In this document: piece by piece, positions 46,117 to 58,098 of the stretch | Position numbering within the stretch: the first letter of the stretch is position 1 | Layout of the letters: each line of letters opens with the position of its first letter | Assembly: GCA_023974075.1 (NCBI GenBank) | Contig: CM043793.1 | Coordinates: forward strand, 8,240,788-8,304,787 | Direction: 5' to 3' | DNA length: 64,000 nucleotides | Origin: Chaenocephalus aceratus | Taxonomy: Eukaryota; Chordata; Actinopteri; Perciformes; Channichthyidae | The notes under the pieces: generated by a model | The model's database searches: none | Seen by the model: the letters and a program-made list of their open reading frames with translations, nothing else | Told to the model about the DNA's origin: nothing | Position numbers and translations under genes: made by a program

Positions 46117-47666
46117 TTAACTAAGGGTTGACTTTCCAAGTCTTCCTCCAACGCAGAAGAGTTCTCCGTTCAGGATGAGGTCCAGACGAAGAAGAGGACT
46201 TGAACTTGGGAGACTGTCTCCTTGAACATCCTTTTGAAATGCCTTTATCTCTTTTGAGAAAGCTTGCTGCTGGACGAGCCTAATCACCGCTTCAATGGCC
46301 CTCCTACGTTCTTCGACTGTCACAAGGTTGCCGTGTTTTTGCTTGGACCCGAGTCTCTTGATTCTTGCAACCACCTTAACGAGCGTAGTCCATGAAGAGA
46401 ACCGACTCAGGCGACTTAGAACGTCCTGCTGCTCGCTGACTTGAGTTGCGAATGCTTGAATCGATTTAACTTCTGGATCACCAACTAGCAGCTCAGTTGA
46501 AGGGGTAGGTGATGGAAGCGCCTTCTGTTCCCATAAAAACGTAGGCCCTAATAACCAGATAGTTGAAGTGATGTCCGCTGCATGAAGACCTCTGGAGGCA
46601 TGGTCAGCTGGGTTTTGTGTTGTATCAACGTAGTGCCACTGGGTTGCTTGTGTATTATCTCTTATCAGTTGAACACGATTTGCAACGAACACATGAAACC
46701 TTCTTGCTTCGTTGTTGATGTATGCAAGCACCACCTGAGAGTCAGTCCAGAAGTATTCTTCGTCAATTTTCATCTCAAGCTCAGTTTTCAACAAAACGCT
46801 CATCCTGGCTGAGGTGACCGCGGCTGAGAGTTCAAGTCTGGGAATGCTGGTGATCTTAGTAGGTGCAACTCTGGCCTTTGACATTACGAGGCTGCAATGG
46901 ATTTCGTCTTTGTCATTCTTGTACCTGAGGTAGGAACATGCACCGTATCCGACATTGCTAGCATCTGAGAAGTGGTGCAGTTCTACTCTCACAATTTTAC
47001 CAACGTCTTGAGGGTGGTAGCATCTGGGTATAGTGACTTCCTTTAGCCTTTGAAGACCGTTATTCCACTCCTCCCACCGTGAACGTAAGTTCTCAGGAAG
47101 TGGATCATCCCATCCGATGCCTCTGCGGCACAGCTCTTGCAGAATGCACTTTCCCGTCAGGGCGAAGGGAGAAACAAAACCGAGTGGGTCGTCAAGAGAG
47201 GCAACAACTGACAGAAGGCCACGGCGGGTTGGTGGCTGGTCCTTTGGTTCGATGTTGAAGCTGAACGTGTCGTTTTCCATTGACCACTGAATGCCAAGAA
47301 TGTGTCCTTCTGTTGTTGCATCAGGGTTAAGATTGAGAGGGTCAGTGGTTACTGCTCTTTCTAAGGGGGCTATGCAGGACAGGGCTTCGTTTTGATTTGA
47401 GTTGAACTTGTGAAGACGTAAGCCTGCATTTTTGCACAGTTCCTGCGCTTGGACTATCAGTCCTTTTGCCTCTTTGACTGATGGAACACTGGTTAGCCCA
47501 TCGTCCACGTAAAAGTTCTTCTCGATGAAAGCTGATGCTAACGGGTAGTCACTTTTGTGGTGCTGAGCCAGGTATTTAAGTCCAAAGTTGGCGCATCCAG
47601 GGGATGAGGAGGCACCAAAGAGGTGGACTGTTATTCTATACTCTTGCGGTTCTGTTTCCAGCTGTC
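46117..47666 (-). pseudogene. BEL/Pao reverse transcriptase second half and RNase H
   Basis: Continues the enzyme after the insertion. HLFGASSSPGCANFGLKYLA is followed by the catalytic FYVDDGL at about 47500. RNase H is marked by HHFSDASNVGYGACSYLRY, ELSAAVTSARMS, YFWTDSQVVLAYINNEARR and TTQNPADHASRGL. The frame ends at 46117 just before the integrase zinc-binding region. Confidence 0.9.
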
Positions 47667-47669
47667 CAC

Positions 47670-47865
47670 TGTAGTGGAAATTTTTAGTTATGCTATCATA
47701 TCAGATCCTGCCGACAACGCCATTTGTTATGGAAATCTAGGACTCAACACAGCGCTGGAGAGTACAAGTCAAATGATCAAAACAAATAAATGGTGAATCG
47801 AGAAAAGCTGTCTTTTGGTTATTTATTTGAAGCTTCAAATACACGATACAATAATATAATAATGT
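47670..47865. mobile_element. 196-bp insertion in the BEL reverse transcriptase
   Basis: Starts TGTAGTGGAAATTTTTAGTT and ends CAATAATATAATAATGT, flanked by a 3-base direct repeat CAC (47667-47669 and 47866-47868). The reading frames on its two sides become continuous if it and one CAC are left out. The right end on the + strand is A/T-rich like a tail. No inverted tips were seen, so the class is unknown. Confidence 0.75.
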
Positions 47866-49273
47866 CACAACAAAGGAACCTCAGGTAGTTGCAGGCTTCA
47901 GGTGAGACGTGGAATTGGTGAAACATCCTTTCGATGTCGCAGATCACTGCCACTGCTTCCCTTCTAAAGCGACAAAGGACTCCCACCAGTGAGTTGATTA
48001 GGTCGGGACCTGTGAGTAGAGTATCGTTTAGAGAGATACCGCTAAACTTTGCTGAACAGTCGAAAACAACTCTTAGTTTGCCTGGCTTCTTGGGGTGGTA
48101 TACCCCGTGATGAGGAATGTACCAAACTGTCTCTCCTTCGGGAGCTGTGGACGCTAGCTCTGCATCGCCTTTGCTAATTATTTCTTTCATGAAGGCAGTA
48201 TAATGATCGTAATAGTTTTTGTTGGCTTTTAACTTTTTCTTAAGGTGTTGCAGCCGGATAGTCGCCAGCTTCTTATTGTTTGGTAGTGATGGTGGACTAC
48301 TGTCCTTGAAAGGAAGAGGCATCTCGTAGTGTCCGTCTTCCTTCTGCTTAATGTTGTCACTAAGGAGTTGCATGAAGCGAACATCATCTTGGGACACATA
48401 CTTGTCTTCGTAGCATTTTTCATTGAAGTCTGATTCGAAGACTTTCAGCACGTCGGTGGCTGATGGTGTTGGCATCTCTTTCACTGTGACTCGATGTATG
48501 AAGCTTTGGTGTCCCTGTCTATCCAAATGGGGATTGGCTGAGCCAATGATACTCCATCCAAGCACGGTTCTTTGTGCGAAAGGTTCGTTTTCGCCTCCTG
48601 TGACAACTTCCAAGGGAGCCAACGCTGATGGGCAGTCATAACCAATTAGCAATCCTACTTCGTAGTCTTGAAGTGGTGGTAGCTTGTTTGCTAAGTGTTT
48701 GAGATGAGGCCATTGGAGTGCTGTTCTTTTAGTGGGGATATGAGACCTTTCAACTGGTATGAAGTCTTGTGTGTAGGTCTGCTGAAGTTTGACATAGGCT
48801 TCAGAGTTGAGTCCCCGAACTTGAAGACCACTGGCAGTCTTACTTGCACTGACTGTGTTAGCCGCTGTCATTGTACTGAGTTTCAGCTGCACTGGTTGAG
48901 TGTCCACGTCTAGTTCAGTAACTAAATCTTCCAAAATGAAGGTTGAATCCTTTTGTGTGTCCAGTAGGGCATAAGTGAGAATGTCTCTATCTGGATCCAT
49001 TGTTGACGACACCAGAACTGGAACAATGCTAGAGGTGGCAGAAGTATGCTGTGTCAGTGCATGGGACATAACTTTGTGGATCTCCTTACTAGTATGTTCT
49101 CCTGTGGCAGCAGAATATTTGCCTGATATCTCTGCAGGTCTTTTGTCTGTTTCTATGTGTAAGCAGGTTGGGTGACGTCGACTGCATGTGCTGCAGGTGT
49201 GTCGCCTTTTGCAGTCTTTGGAAATGTGCCCTTTTCCTAGGCACCCGAAGCAAAGGTTATTTTCGTGAATCAA
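47819..49273 (-). pseudogene. BEL/Pao zinc knuckle, protease and start of RT
   Basis: A 484-residue frame. A CCHC knuckle (CFGCLGKGHISKDC) is near its start, with a second Cys/His cluster after it. An aspartic protease with ALLDTQKDSTFI lies near residue 100 (D-T-Q in place of D-T-G, as is common in BEL elements). From about residue 400 comes the start of the reverse transcriptase (VVFDCSAKFSGISLNDTLL and CDIERMFHQFHVS with the motif A Asp). The last residues are read from the 196-base insertion and are not part of the enzyme. Confidence 0.88.
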
Positions 49274-49454
49274 AGTTTTCTTCTCGTCTGTAGTCTTTGC
49301 TGTAAAGGTTGGGCACCTTGCAATACCATGTGTTTCATCCTTACAAACTAAACAAGGTGGTCATGGTTTTGAGTTTGAAGTTACAAATGTCTCTGAGGTG
49401 GGTTCATTCATTTCAGTACTGGTGTTGAGTGCTTTCGTTCTCCTGAGAAACCTC

Positions 49455-51029
49455 TCATCTGTGGTCTTGGTGTTTTTCATCAGGGGGGAATACAATGGGA
49501 TTACAAGCTATTCTAGCTTCCTTTTGTGTAAACTCTGTAAAACGTGCAAAACTTGGATAGTCTCCAAATGTGTCTAACTCTTCAACAACAATCCGACTCC
49601 ACCTGTGAACCATCCACTCGGGCAGTTTTTGGAGAAGCTTGTGATTTTCCTCGCAATCATTTAGGATGGACAGGCCCTTTACATGGGGAATAGCTTCAAC
49701 ACAACCTTGAAGGAAATCTGCAAACTCTCTGAGTGCTATGGGGTCGTTTAAATCTATCTTGGGCCACTTCATGAGCTTGTCTCTGAAAGCCTTTTGGACA
49801 ATAAAGGGGTTTCCATATCTATCTTGCAAGACTGCCCAGGCACTGTGATATGCATCTTCTGAGTTTCTGTAGAAAAATCCGTCTACAGCCTTGCGCGCCT
49901 CCCCTGCGAGGTAACTCTTTAGATAGAGCATCTTTTCACCAACTGGGAGGGGCTTATTTACAATGAGGGCCATGAAGGACATCTTCCAGTCTATGAACTT
50001 CAAAGGATCGCCAGTAAACGTTGTTGGTTCTGGGACAGGTAAACGATTCAGAGCAAAAGAGCTTGCAATTGCCTGGGTTAGGCTGACTTCTTCCTGAGAC
50101 GTTGGCGCTTCAGGCGGTGCAGGATGAAACCGGAATGGCTTTGCTTGTGGATTTAGTGGGGGGGGTTTGTGGTCGGTATTTCGGCCACCATGTTGAGATG
50201 TGTGGTCGACCTCTTCTTCACAACTTTCAAACCCATCAAAATGTCTGTACGCTCTCACTCGAGCTGCTGCTACTTTTACTTCATTATCTACATGTAGCTG
50301 TTGTAACCTTGTTTTTTCCTCTTCTAGCGTTAACTTCATTTCAGCCTCCTTCTGTTTGATTTCTGCCAGCATTTGTGTTTCCTTGAGTTTCCATTCACTC
50401 TCCAGTTTATTGAGTCTTGCTTGTTGGCCATGTAAACTTTGTGTAGCTTTTGCCTGTTCTTGTTTGGCTGCAAGGTCTGCTTCTGCATCTGCACGTTTAC
50501 TAGAGGAGCTGGAGGTGATACTTGGTTCTCGTGATGACACTGAGATTACAGTTTCTGTGTTCGTGTTTCCAAAGACAGAGCCATACTCATTCTTATTTAG
50601 CGCAGCCCTCACTCTCTCCTTCTCAAGTTGGTCGTTGAAAACCTCATCTATATTCTCTTGCCTTTTACTGAGTAATTCACGAATCTCAGCTGTAAGAGTG
50701 ACACATGCATCCATTTTCTTGGCAATATCTGGAGTAGTGGTATGGTTGCGTCGAATGGGCTCATAATGTTGCTGTACTATAACATATTTGGATTCTGTGT
50801 CCTCTGTGCATCTATTTAGGTCTTCAGCTGAGCAGAAATCTTTCAGTCTTAGTCTAACCTCTCTTGCTGTCTGCTTCCAAGAGTCGTAGGCTTTATTGAA
50901 TGCCTTTTCGTTTTTCTTAGCTTCATTTTCTTGCAACTCTAGGGCTTTTTGTGTTAGACTTCGTTCACGAGAGCTGGACCTGACTTGTGTCTCTGGGGGT
51001 TTGTCTGTTTCTTTAGCAGGTAGTGACAT
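49455..51029 (-). pseudogene. BEL/Pao gag
   Basis: A 524-residue frame beginning MSLPAKETDKPPETQ. A highly charged helical part covers about residues 190-260 (KQKEAEMKLTLEEEKTRLQQ). From about residue 340 comes the DUF1759-type gag domain (LPVPEPTTFTGDPLKFIDWK, SYLAGEARKAVDGF, FADFLQGCVEAI). Gag packages the RNA in virus-like particles. The frame is lost at its 3' end. A shifted frame carries on towards the zinc knuckles and meets a TGA at about 49363. Confidence 0.9.
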
Positions 51030-51594
51030 TTTGTTGCCCTTTTTCCTCTGTTTGTGCTTTAACTATAGTCTTACAGTGTTTTATGTCTAAACTCAATTTA
51101 AGTGAATGGGGACTTTAACTTTACCTTTAACTATATACCACTCACATCAGACATTTACACTTGGACACGCTAAGATGAGCAAAACATGAATGATACAAAA
51201 TGTCACAAACAATAGTACTGCTACAGTCAGACAATGTTTACCCTTTAAACATTATTACACGTTCGGGAATGAAGTTCTCATGAAATGACATAGATGGTTA
51301 AGGGCCCTCTTTAACTATATAGCTCTCTGCTTTACGACTGTATTTTGCACGATATGATATGGCTGTTCTTGAGCTCATTAATTGTGCATACAATGAATTA
51401 GCTTAGCAGACAGCTTTAAATCGATTTACCACCTTAACATTGACTATTTTCTTATATTTATTATTGGCTTTAACTTTTAGTCTCCGACTGCAGCATTGGC
51501 CTCCGTACGTTGACGTGCAGGACGTCAGATGATCTCGTATCCGCTGGCTGAGCCGGCACGACGTGGTGAATGGCTCGTGCAGTCGAGTTTTCAC

Positions 51595-52106
51595 TGTAGC
51601 TACCCTCGGCAATAATCACAGCAGAGTCTCGACGGATGTAGTTTCTTTAATGGTCTTTCAATCATCGTGAAAACTAAAATATATACAGACATAGAACAAG
51701 TACAGATCATTGATTAAATCACAAATATATATTCACGGATCAAACAAACACTTATACTTATACTTACAGTAACTGTAACGTACCTCGCTCCGCTCACCGA
51801 GGGTGCAATATGTGCGACGTCAGGCATGGCAGTCCTTATCTTAATATATCACTTGGCACTATGAACAGTTGAGCCAAGGAACAACACACACAGTTTCAAT
51901 TAAAACCTATATAAACCGATTATATAACACAATGTTTGTGGCAATTCAGTAACTTACATGTATGTTTGAGAGGTCCGTAGCACAGGCTAGACCTCGTTGC
52001 CTGGGAACAGTTTAAATCAGTTATGATTCCGGGGTTCGCAGCGTCACACCCATACCTACGCCCGCCCCTAACCATGCATATTAAAATAACGTAGCGGTCA
52101 GTTACA
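51595..52106 (-). repeat. BEL/Pao 5' LTR
   Basis: 512 bases, TG...CA, with a small ACTTATACTTATA-type length difference from its partner. I did not find a clear tRNA primer-binding site just inside it. Confidence 0.93.
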
Positions 52107-52286
52107 GACATCGTGAGGTATTTATTTTCGGTGCAGTTTATGTTGAAACCGTTAGAGAGAGTGGGACACTTGTTCCATTCTTCTTCATTTTCCGAAGCCG
52201 TGGCTTGGAAGTATACTTGCTTAGTTTCTGAAGGAAGTGACTTGGAAGTACGCGACTACCAAGCCAGCATCCTCGAGATTGAGAAA

Positions 52287-52376
52287 GGGTGGAAAGATGT
52301 GCTGCAGAAACATGTCCTAGTGGAGGCACAAAACACAATTATTATTTTTTGAATAATAGGGCCCCTTTAAGTACAG
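52287..52376 (-). mobile_element. End of the TTAA-ended MITE that hosts the nest
   Basis: GATGTGCTGCAGAAACATGT leads to AATAGGGCCCCTTTAA at its tip. The start of the same copy is presumably at about 44500-44607 (GGAGTTTCTCTCCCACACAC), left of the nested insertions. Confidence 0.6.
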
Positions 52377-52890
52377 TACAGTACATATACAGTACCTTAT
52401 GACATGTTTTACCAGTGTAGAGAAGGCTGTGTAATTATGGCGAGAGTCCTTATCACAATTGTTTATGTCACTGGGATGCATTTTAATCAGTCCTGTGCAC
52501 TACGAAATCACAACAAAGAGCCTAGATCAATGAAGAACGTTGGCATCTTATAGTTGACAAAGATGTGAGTGATGATCACACTATGGATCTGAAGACAGTC
52601 GGGGAATTCGGCACAATAATCTCGATTCTCTCTTTTCTTAATCATGGGAAGCTAATCATAATTGAGATTAAAACGTAATAAATTATACATAGAGTAAAAT
52701 CTATCTTTCAGGGATATAGTAGAGTTAGAGCTATAAGCTTCATGAAATGGAAAAACTTAATTAAAGTACAACATCTTGTAAAGTTGTATAATGTAGGAAT
52801 AAATGTGTGTTATAACACATCTACATGACCCTGCCTACTGAACTTAAAGTCAACTCGTGTTTCTAAGAACTGTTCATATAACTTCTTCTT

Positions 52891-53047
<157 letters not shown>

Positions 53048-53384
53048 TTGCAGTCAGGTGAGTTGTCTTGGCTCCAGGATAATTTCCTCGGCTCTGAGAA
53101 TAGCCGGCAGCATGAACAGGCTGTTTTCACTCTGATTACAGATAGGACCCCACTTTCTTATCACTCAGGTTCCCAAACATGTTCCGTAACAACACACATA
53201 CACACACACACACAAAAATGCAGCTAGACAGTTTAATCTCATTTCTATGCTTACTCTGGAAAAGCATGTTACGTCATGTTACACAAACAAAACAATTCTA
53301 AAATGCAAGACTTTTCCAATAGAATGAGGAACATAGGACTGAATATGGGTTTGATTGGGCCTCATAAAATTGCTTCAGTAACTC

Positions 53385-53385
<1 letters not shown>

Positions 53386-53443
<58 letters not shown>

Positions 53444-53470
53444 CGGTTGGTTGATAGATTGATTGATTTA

Positions 53471-53502
<32 letters not shown>

Positions 53503-53520
53503 GATTGATTGATTGATCGA
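53386..53520 (+). repeat. (GATT)n microsatellite
   Basis: Tetranucleotide run with several interruptions (GGTCGGTTGG, ATTTATT). Confidence 0.97.
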
Positions 53521-53559
53521 TTCACAAGATCTAACTAGGAATGAACTGTAACATTACAA

Positions 53560-53892
53560 AAAAACGCTGACGCTGTACTGGAGAGAGTATGTGTAACCTA
53601 ATGTAAACCCTGCGAGAGAGACGTTTGAGCTCCATGTTGTTTCAGAAATAATGCTCGAAGTGTTTGGGAACATAATATGGCATTTAATCACTGCAGAGTT
53701 TAGCTGAGCTTCTCCGGGTAGAAAACTCTCTTAGCAGGGGAACGCTACAAAGGGGCGTGGCTAGCAGCAGCCGTTCCATTTAAAGCTACAGTCACAGAGT
53801 CAGTGATCTGCTGGTAACTTCACAGACATCTTTTGTATAGGTATGGCCTACAATATATATTTTCAAATATAGCATAATTGGTCCCCTTTAAA
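53560..53892 (-). mobile_element. TTAA-ended MITE copy
   Basis: Ends TTTCAAATATAGCATAATTG and GTCCCCTTTAAAG. Related in the same orientation to 39795-40236. Confidence 0.6.
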
Positions 53893-56655
53893 GCATCCCA
53901 TAGATTGTTAATTGTTGCTGTACAGGCGCTAATAACTACAACTTGTTTATTATACAACATTTCATAATTGGACATCAGTTTTATTCCTCCTTTTTTATCC
54001 TTTTAGATTAACAGAATCAGATATATGTAATATCACCAGATCACCATAGATATTAAAAGGTACAAAACTATTTTTTCAAATTAAGGGTTTTATAAACGTA
54101 TAAACTGAATAAACTTTGGTCAAGGATTGATACAAGGTGTATATGACAAGTACATATATTTCACTGCTGCCTACAGAGCTATAGACTAAGTGGTTGCTCT
54201 TAATGCACTTTGTGCAATGTTTTAACCGATCTATCGATAATTTCAATATTTGTTTTTATGTGTAGACAAAAAACGTTCTAGTAGACTGCAATCATTTGGG
54301 AAAAAAGGCTTTCTTCCCTGCCATTACTTACACCCAGACACTTAGATCAATAATATTTCGTCTGTTCAAGGGGCTGGGGAATAAAATTCTTCACGATTTC
54401 TATTTACGATAAAAGTTTTTCTGAATCTATTTTCCTCTACCTGCACAAAATATTTAAACCTGAGGACAGACCCATCCTAATTTCACATTATTGATTACAG
54501 TAAGAAGTCATAACTTACATTTCCATTGTATTATGTATATTTACACAAAAAGACGATGCAGACAGGTCAATTACATGTTCTTCAACTGGAATAAAACGTA
54601 ATTCACCATTCAACATTGAATCCTCCCCTTCATGCTCAATACTCCCAAAATACAGATTATGTTCAAGTTTTCGACATTCATTAGGTTTTGAATATTAAAC
54701 AGTGAGTTTTGCTTCATGCCAGGAGTCATCATTTGTCAGATTTCACATTGGAACGTGGGCGCAGGAGGAGAAACAAGCCTGATCGTTCCAAGCTAAATAC
54801 ACAACCCCCCCCTCCCTCTCCCTTTCTGCTCTCAGTCCTGATCCAAATTTGGCACTGTTGATCTCTGTGAGAAGGCATTCCCCCAGGGGAGATGAAGGCT
54901 CTGTGTAACTCTTGACTTGCAATCCGGCTCTGACAACATGACGATTTTCCCACAGGGAAATCAAAACATAAACTTTGACATACATGTTTTTGAATCAGGG
55001 GATCAGAAGAGAGGCTTCATGGGATCCACAGGTGCCACACAACCAGCTCAATGTAACGCAGGAAGCAGCTTTCACTAGATTTTCAAAAATAAAGCAGAGA
55101 AGCAATCATACACATTTTATGTTGAGATAAGATTAGTAAAGCACCGTGAACTGGCAACTATTTTGCAGAGTTCTTTTCTGTTTAAAATCACTGTAAATTG
55201 TATATGTTTGAGTTGTGTACTGTTGTTGGGACAAAATAAGGTACTTCAAGACGTCACATTGGTTTCTAAACCGTTTTTTTTTTTTACTGTGTTATTAAGG
55301 AACGATAAATGGATAATTAAAATAATTACTGTAGTTAGGTACAGATCTTGAGCTTGATGGATGGTCCTGTACACAGCTGGAAAAAGCTGAAGAACAGTTA
55401 ACAGACAATTATGTTACTCATTTAGAAAAAAAAACATAATTTAAAACAACATTTTGTCGATAATTATAGAAAGATTTCAACCCTTACTTGGAAAATATCA
55501 TGACAAGGGCCATGGGCTCGTGGGCCATCAGATATTTATAGATAGAATTTCTATTGTGGTAGCTATTCATTCAGTACCTTTGAATGTCTAAACATTATTG
55601 TATACACTGTTGCAAATACAGTGATCACAACTCGTCCTCATCAATGGAAGTTTCATTATTTAGATTTCTTCTTGCATTTTTGCCTCAATTAATTATTAAG
55701 GACATTTACAATAAATAGATCTCACTTGATTTAGTTAAGTAAATACATTCAAAATACCAATTAAAACAAATGCACTTTTTTCCACTGGCCCTTTGGTGCC
55801 ACACCGGAAGAGAGAAACAAAATAGTGTTTTTCTCTCTCTTCCACTCCAATAACACACTATCAAAAAGGTGTGTTGGATGGGTCAAAATAAAACTGAAGA
55901 AAATATAGGAAATTAAAAATAGCATCACAGATTGTCAGCATGCACGGTCATGAGAACGAAGCAACAGAAACATTCAGTACAGCTCTGATGTCCATATGGA
56001 AAATCTGTGGCCTGGAAAAGTGTACACATTGTACAGAGAGTTTGCCCCAGGGAAGTGTATCTTTCATAGCATTAATATGGTTCAGCATTTCATAAAATGC
56101 TGCTGAGCTAAAACAAATGTATTAGCCTTGATTATTTGGTGAATTTCCTTGTCCAATTATGGCCTAAATGTCAAACTATCAATATATTTTAACCCAAAAA
56201 TATAAGTATAGACTAACCCTTATTGATCAAAACCCAGTTACATCATCACAGCATTATTGAGGCGAGGTCTGTATCAAACAAATCAACAATTGCCCTCACA
56301 GAACAATCCCAAATATTTGGAATGTAGAATGTACTCTCCTGATCAATGACTTTCATGTGAGCCTAATCAATTGCATCAAATGGAAAAACAGTCAGATCAT
56401 GTGACACAGCAGGAACACTCGCTTTGGCATGAAAATAGAAAAAGTAATGTGAGTAGATTAGAGGGACACACTGGAGACAGAGCAGCCCTGAGGAATGCAT
56501 TACGTGTGTACTAGGCACATTACTGAAGAACCTTGTATCAGCTGTAGTATAGGATGTATAGGATATGGTGACTCTGCAATCGGATTAAATTATTCTTGGA
56601 CTGGATAATTTCATCAGTTATCATAAAACAAACCAAAGTGATCAGCATCATTCAT
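53893..56655. other. Unannotated sequence
   Basis: AT-rich DNA with no recognised gene or terminal repeats. The minus-strand frames at 54729-54985 lack family motifs. Confidence 0.4.
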
Positions 56656-56763
56656 TCATACATACATACATACATACATAATACACATACATACATACAT
56701 ACATACATACATACATACATACATACATACATACATACATACATACATACATACATACACATA
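56656..56763 (+). repeat. (CATA)n microsatellite
   Basis: Over 20 tetranucleotide units with one interruption near 56681-56688. Confidence 0.97.
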
Positions 56764-58097
56764 TACAGTGTTGTGTAACAGTATTACATCATCAATCTGA
56801 AGAGGCACTGTCTTTGTGCTCAAGTAAGTGAACCAACCAATGTACAGTAATGCATCTTTTCTGTTCCGATCTTTGTTTTGAGGTTTAAATAAATCTGAAT
56901 CAAGGCCCACTAACAGCAGCATTTATATCAACCTGTTAAGCCTGTTTTTCAGGTCTCAGGCTCGATATTGACATTCCCAGAACAAATGACCATATCTTCC
57001 CTTTTTAAAAGGGTTAAATTAATAATCTTTTTTCTCAAACCAAGGTTACACCTGTGAGTTGGATGTAGAAGTGTCAGAATCAATATAGATGTTTTTATTT
57101 TAAAGTAAATTCAGATTGAACACAGTAAAAAATGCAAATGATTGTGTCCGTCCACAAAAAAAAAGTATTTATAGTGAAAACTCACCCTTGAATGATGGGA
57201 TGGTAGACTAAAAGCTTTAGGAATCGAAAGTACAACATATAATAAGTACCCTGTATCAAGATTGATGCAAAACAAGTGAAATTTGACCTTTTTAGAGAGA
57301 TTTAGCACAAAAAAAACACTTGGGGTCATTTGGGTGGATTTTCCATATCTCTGGCCCCCCTTGGTCGATTTTGGTGATTGACATCTCTTTCTAACCGTCA
57401 GAGCCAATGTAATCGAGGGGAACTCCCACATACTCCTTATTTGGTAATGTGTGTGTGTGAGACTGCCACATAGGACCAAGACCGGAAGCTGTGATAACTC
57501 TGGTGGCTACCATTAGCAGCTAACTTTTACTCTCCGATTTTTTACATAAAAATGGAATTATGGATTATAAATTAAAAAAAAATATTACCCAGAAAACATT
57601 ATCAACCTATGGATCAACCGATTCAGCCGCGTTTTTTCTCGTTTTAATGCCATTGAACAAGTCTTTTGATCAGATTGACAGCTACGGTGAGACGATCTCC
57701 CGTGAAAGCTACGTAAAGGTACGTGTTGTGATGTCTGAGTTTGCTTCCCCTGTCGCGAGTTCGGATCACTCAGTGATGATACTATACCTAAATAATCTGT
57801 GGAACCTCAGCTTTAATCGGATATCTTGTATGTGCAGCTACGATAAGTAATAAGGGTATCTTTTATCTTGAGTTCCTGTGCTAAAGTGCGTTAGCATTTT
57901 TCGCTCAGGGGTCATTTAGATGCTTCTTATGACACTTGTGTTTTGTTTTGGTAAAAATGGTTTGTATCGTCAGTTAGCTAAGATTATTCCCGTTAATCTG
58001 GTATAACACATTAATAGGTTCTTAAATATTAAGATACCCTGAGACACAGTGTCGTGAAAGAAAAAAACCCGCTGAGGGGGGCTTTGGGGCTTAACAG
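56764..58097. other. Unannotated sequence
   Basis: No supported feature. The + strand open frame at 57560-57850 has no recognisable motif. Confidence 0.4.
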
Positions 58098-58098
58098 G

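Larger units (their letters stand above)
44963..52106 (-). mobile_element. BEL/Pao LTR retrotransposon, internally damaged
   Basis: A complete outline on the minus strand: 5' LTR 51595-52106, gag, protease, reverse transcriptase, RNase H, integrase C-terminus, polypurine-like GGTGGGAG next to the 3' LTR 44963-45467. LTRs start TG and end CA. A 5-base target duplication GACAT is at 44958-44962 and 52107-52111. Damage: a frameshift and a stop between gag and pol, a 196-base insertion inside the reverse transcriptase, and loss of the integrase catalytic core. It cannot move on its own. Confidence 0.95.
44608..52286. mobile_element. MITE with 26-bp tips, host of the BEL element
   Basis: TTTCTCAATCTCGAGGATAC continues to 44633 and returns as reverse complement at 52261-52286 with one mismatch in 26 bases. 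The two outer parts (44608-44957 and 52112-52286) together make a short non-autonomous element split by the BEL/Pao insertion. Its flanks (CAGACAGAGG-like sequence on the left, GGGTGGAAAGATGTGCTGCA on the right) belong to the TTAA-ended MITE family, so it probably inserted into one of those. Target duplication not resolved. Confidence 0.7.

Noticed and set aside
50200..50766. Plus-strand 188-residue frame rich in Ser/Leu/Cys
   Set aside because: Antisense shadow of the BEL/Pao gag frame.
53386..53520. Regular GATT periodicity as a possible CRISPR-like or regulatory array
   Set aside because: Plain tetranucleotide microsatellite with no spacers, in eukaryotic DNA.
54729..54985. Minus-strand frames of 74-80 residues
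   Set aside because: No motif, overlapping frames and no splice or promoter context.
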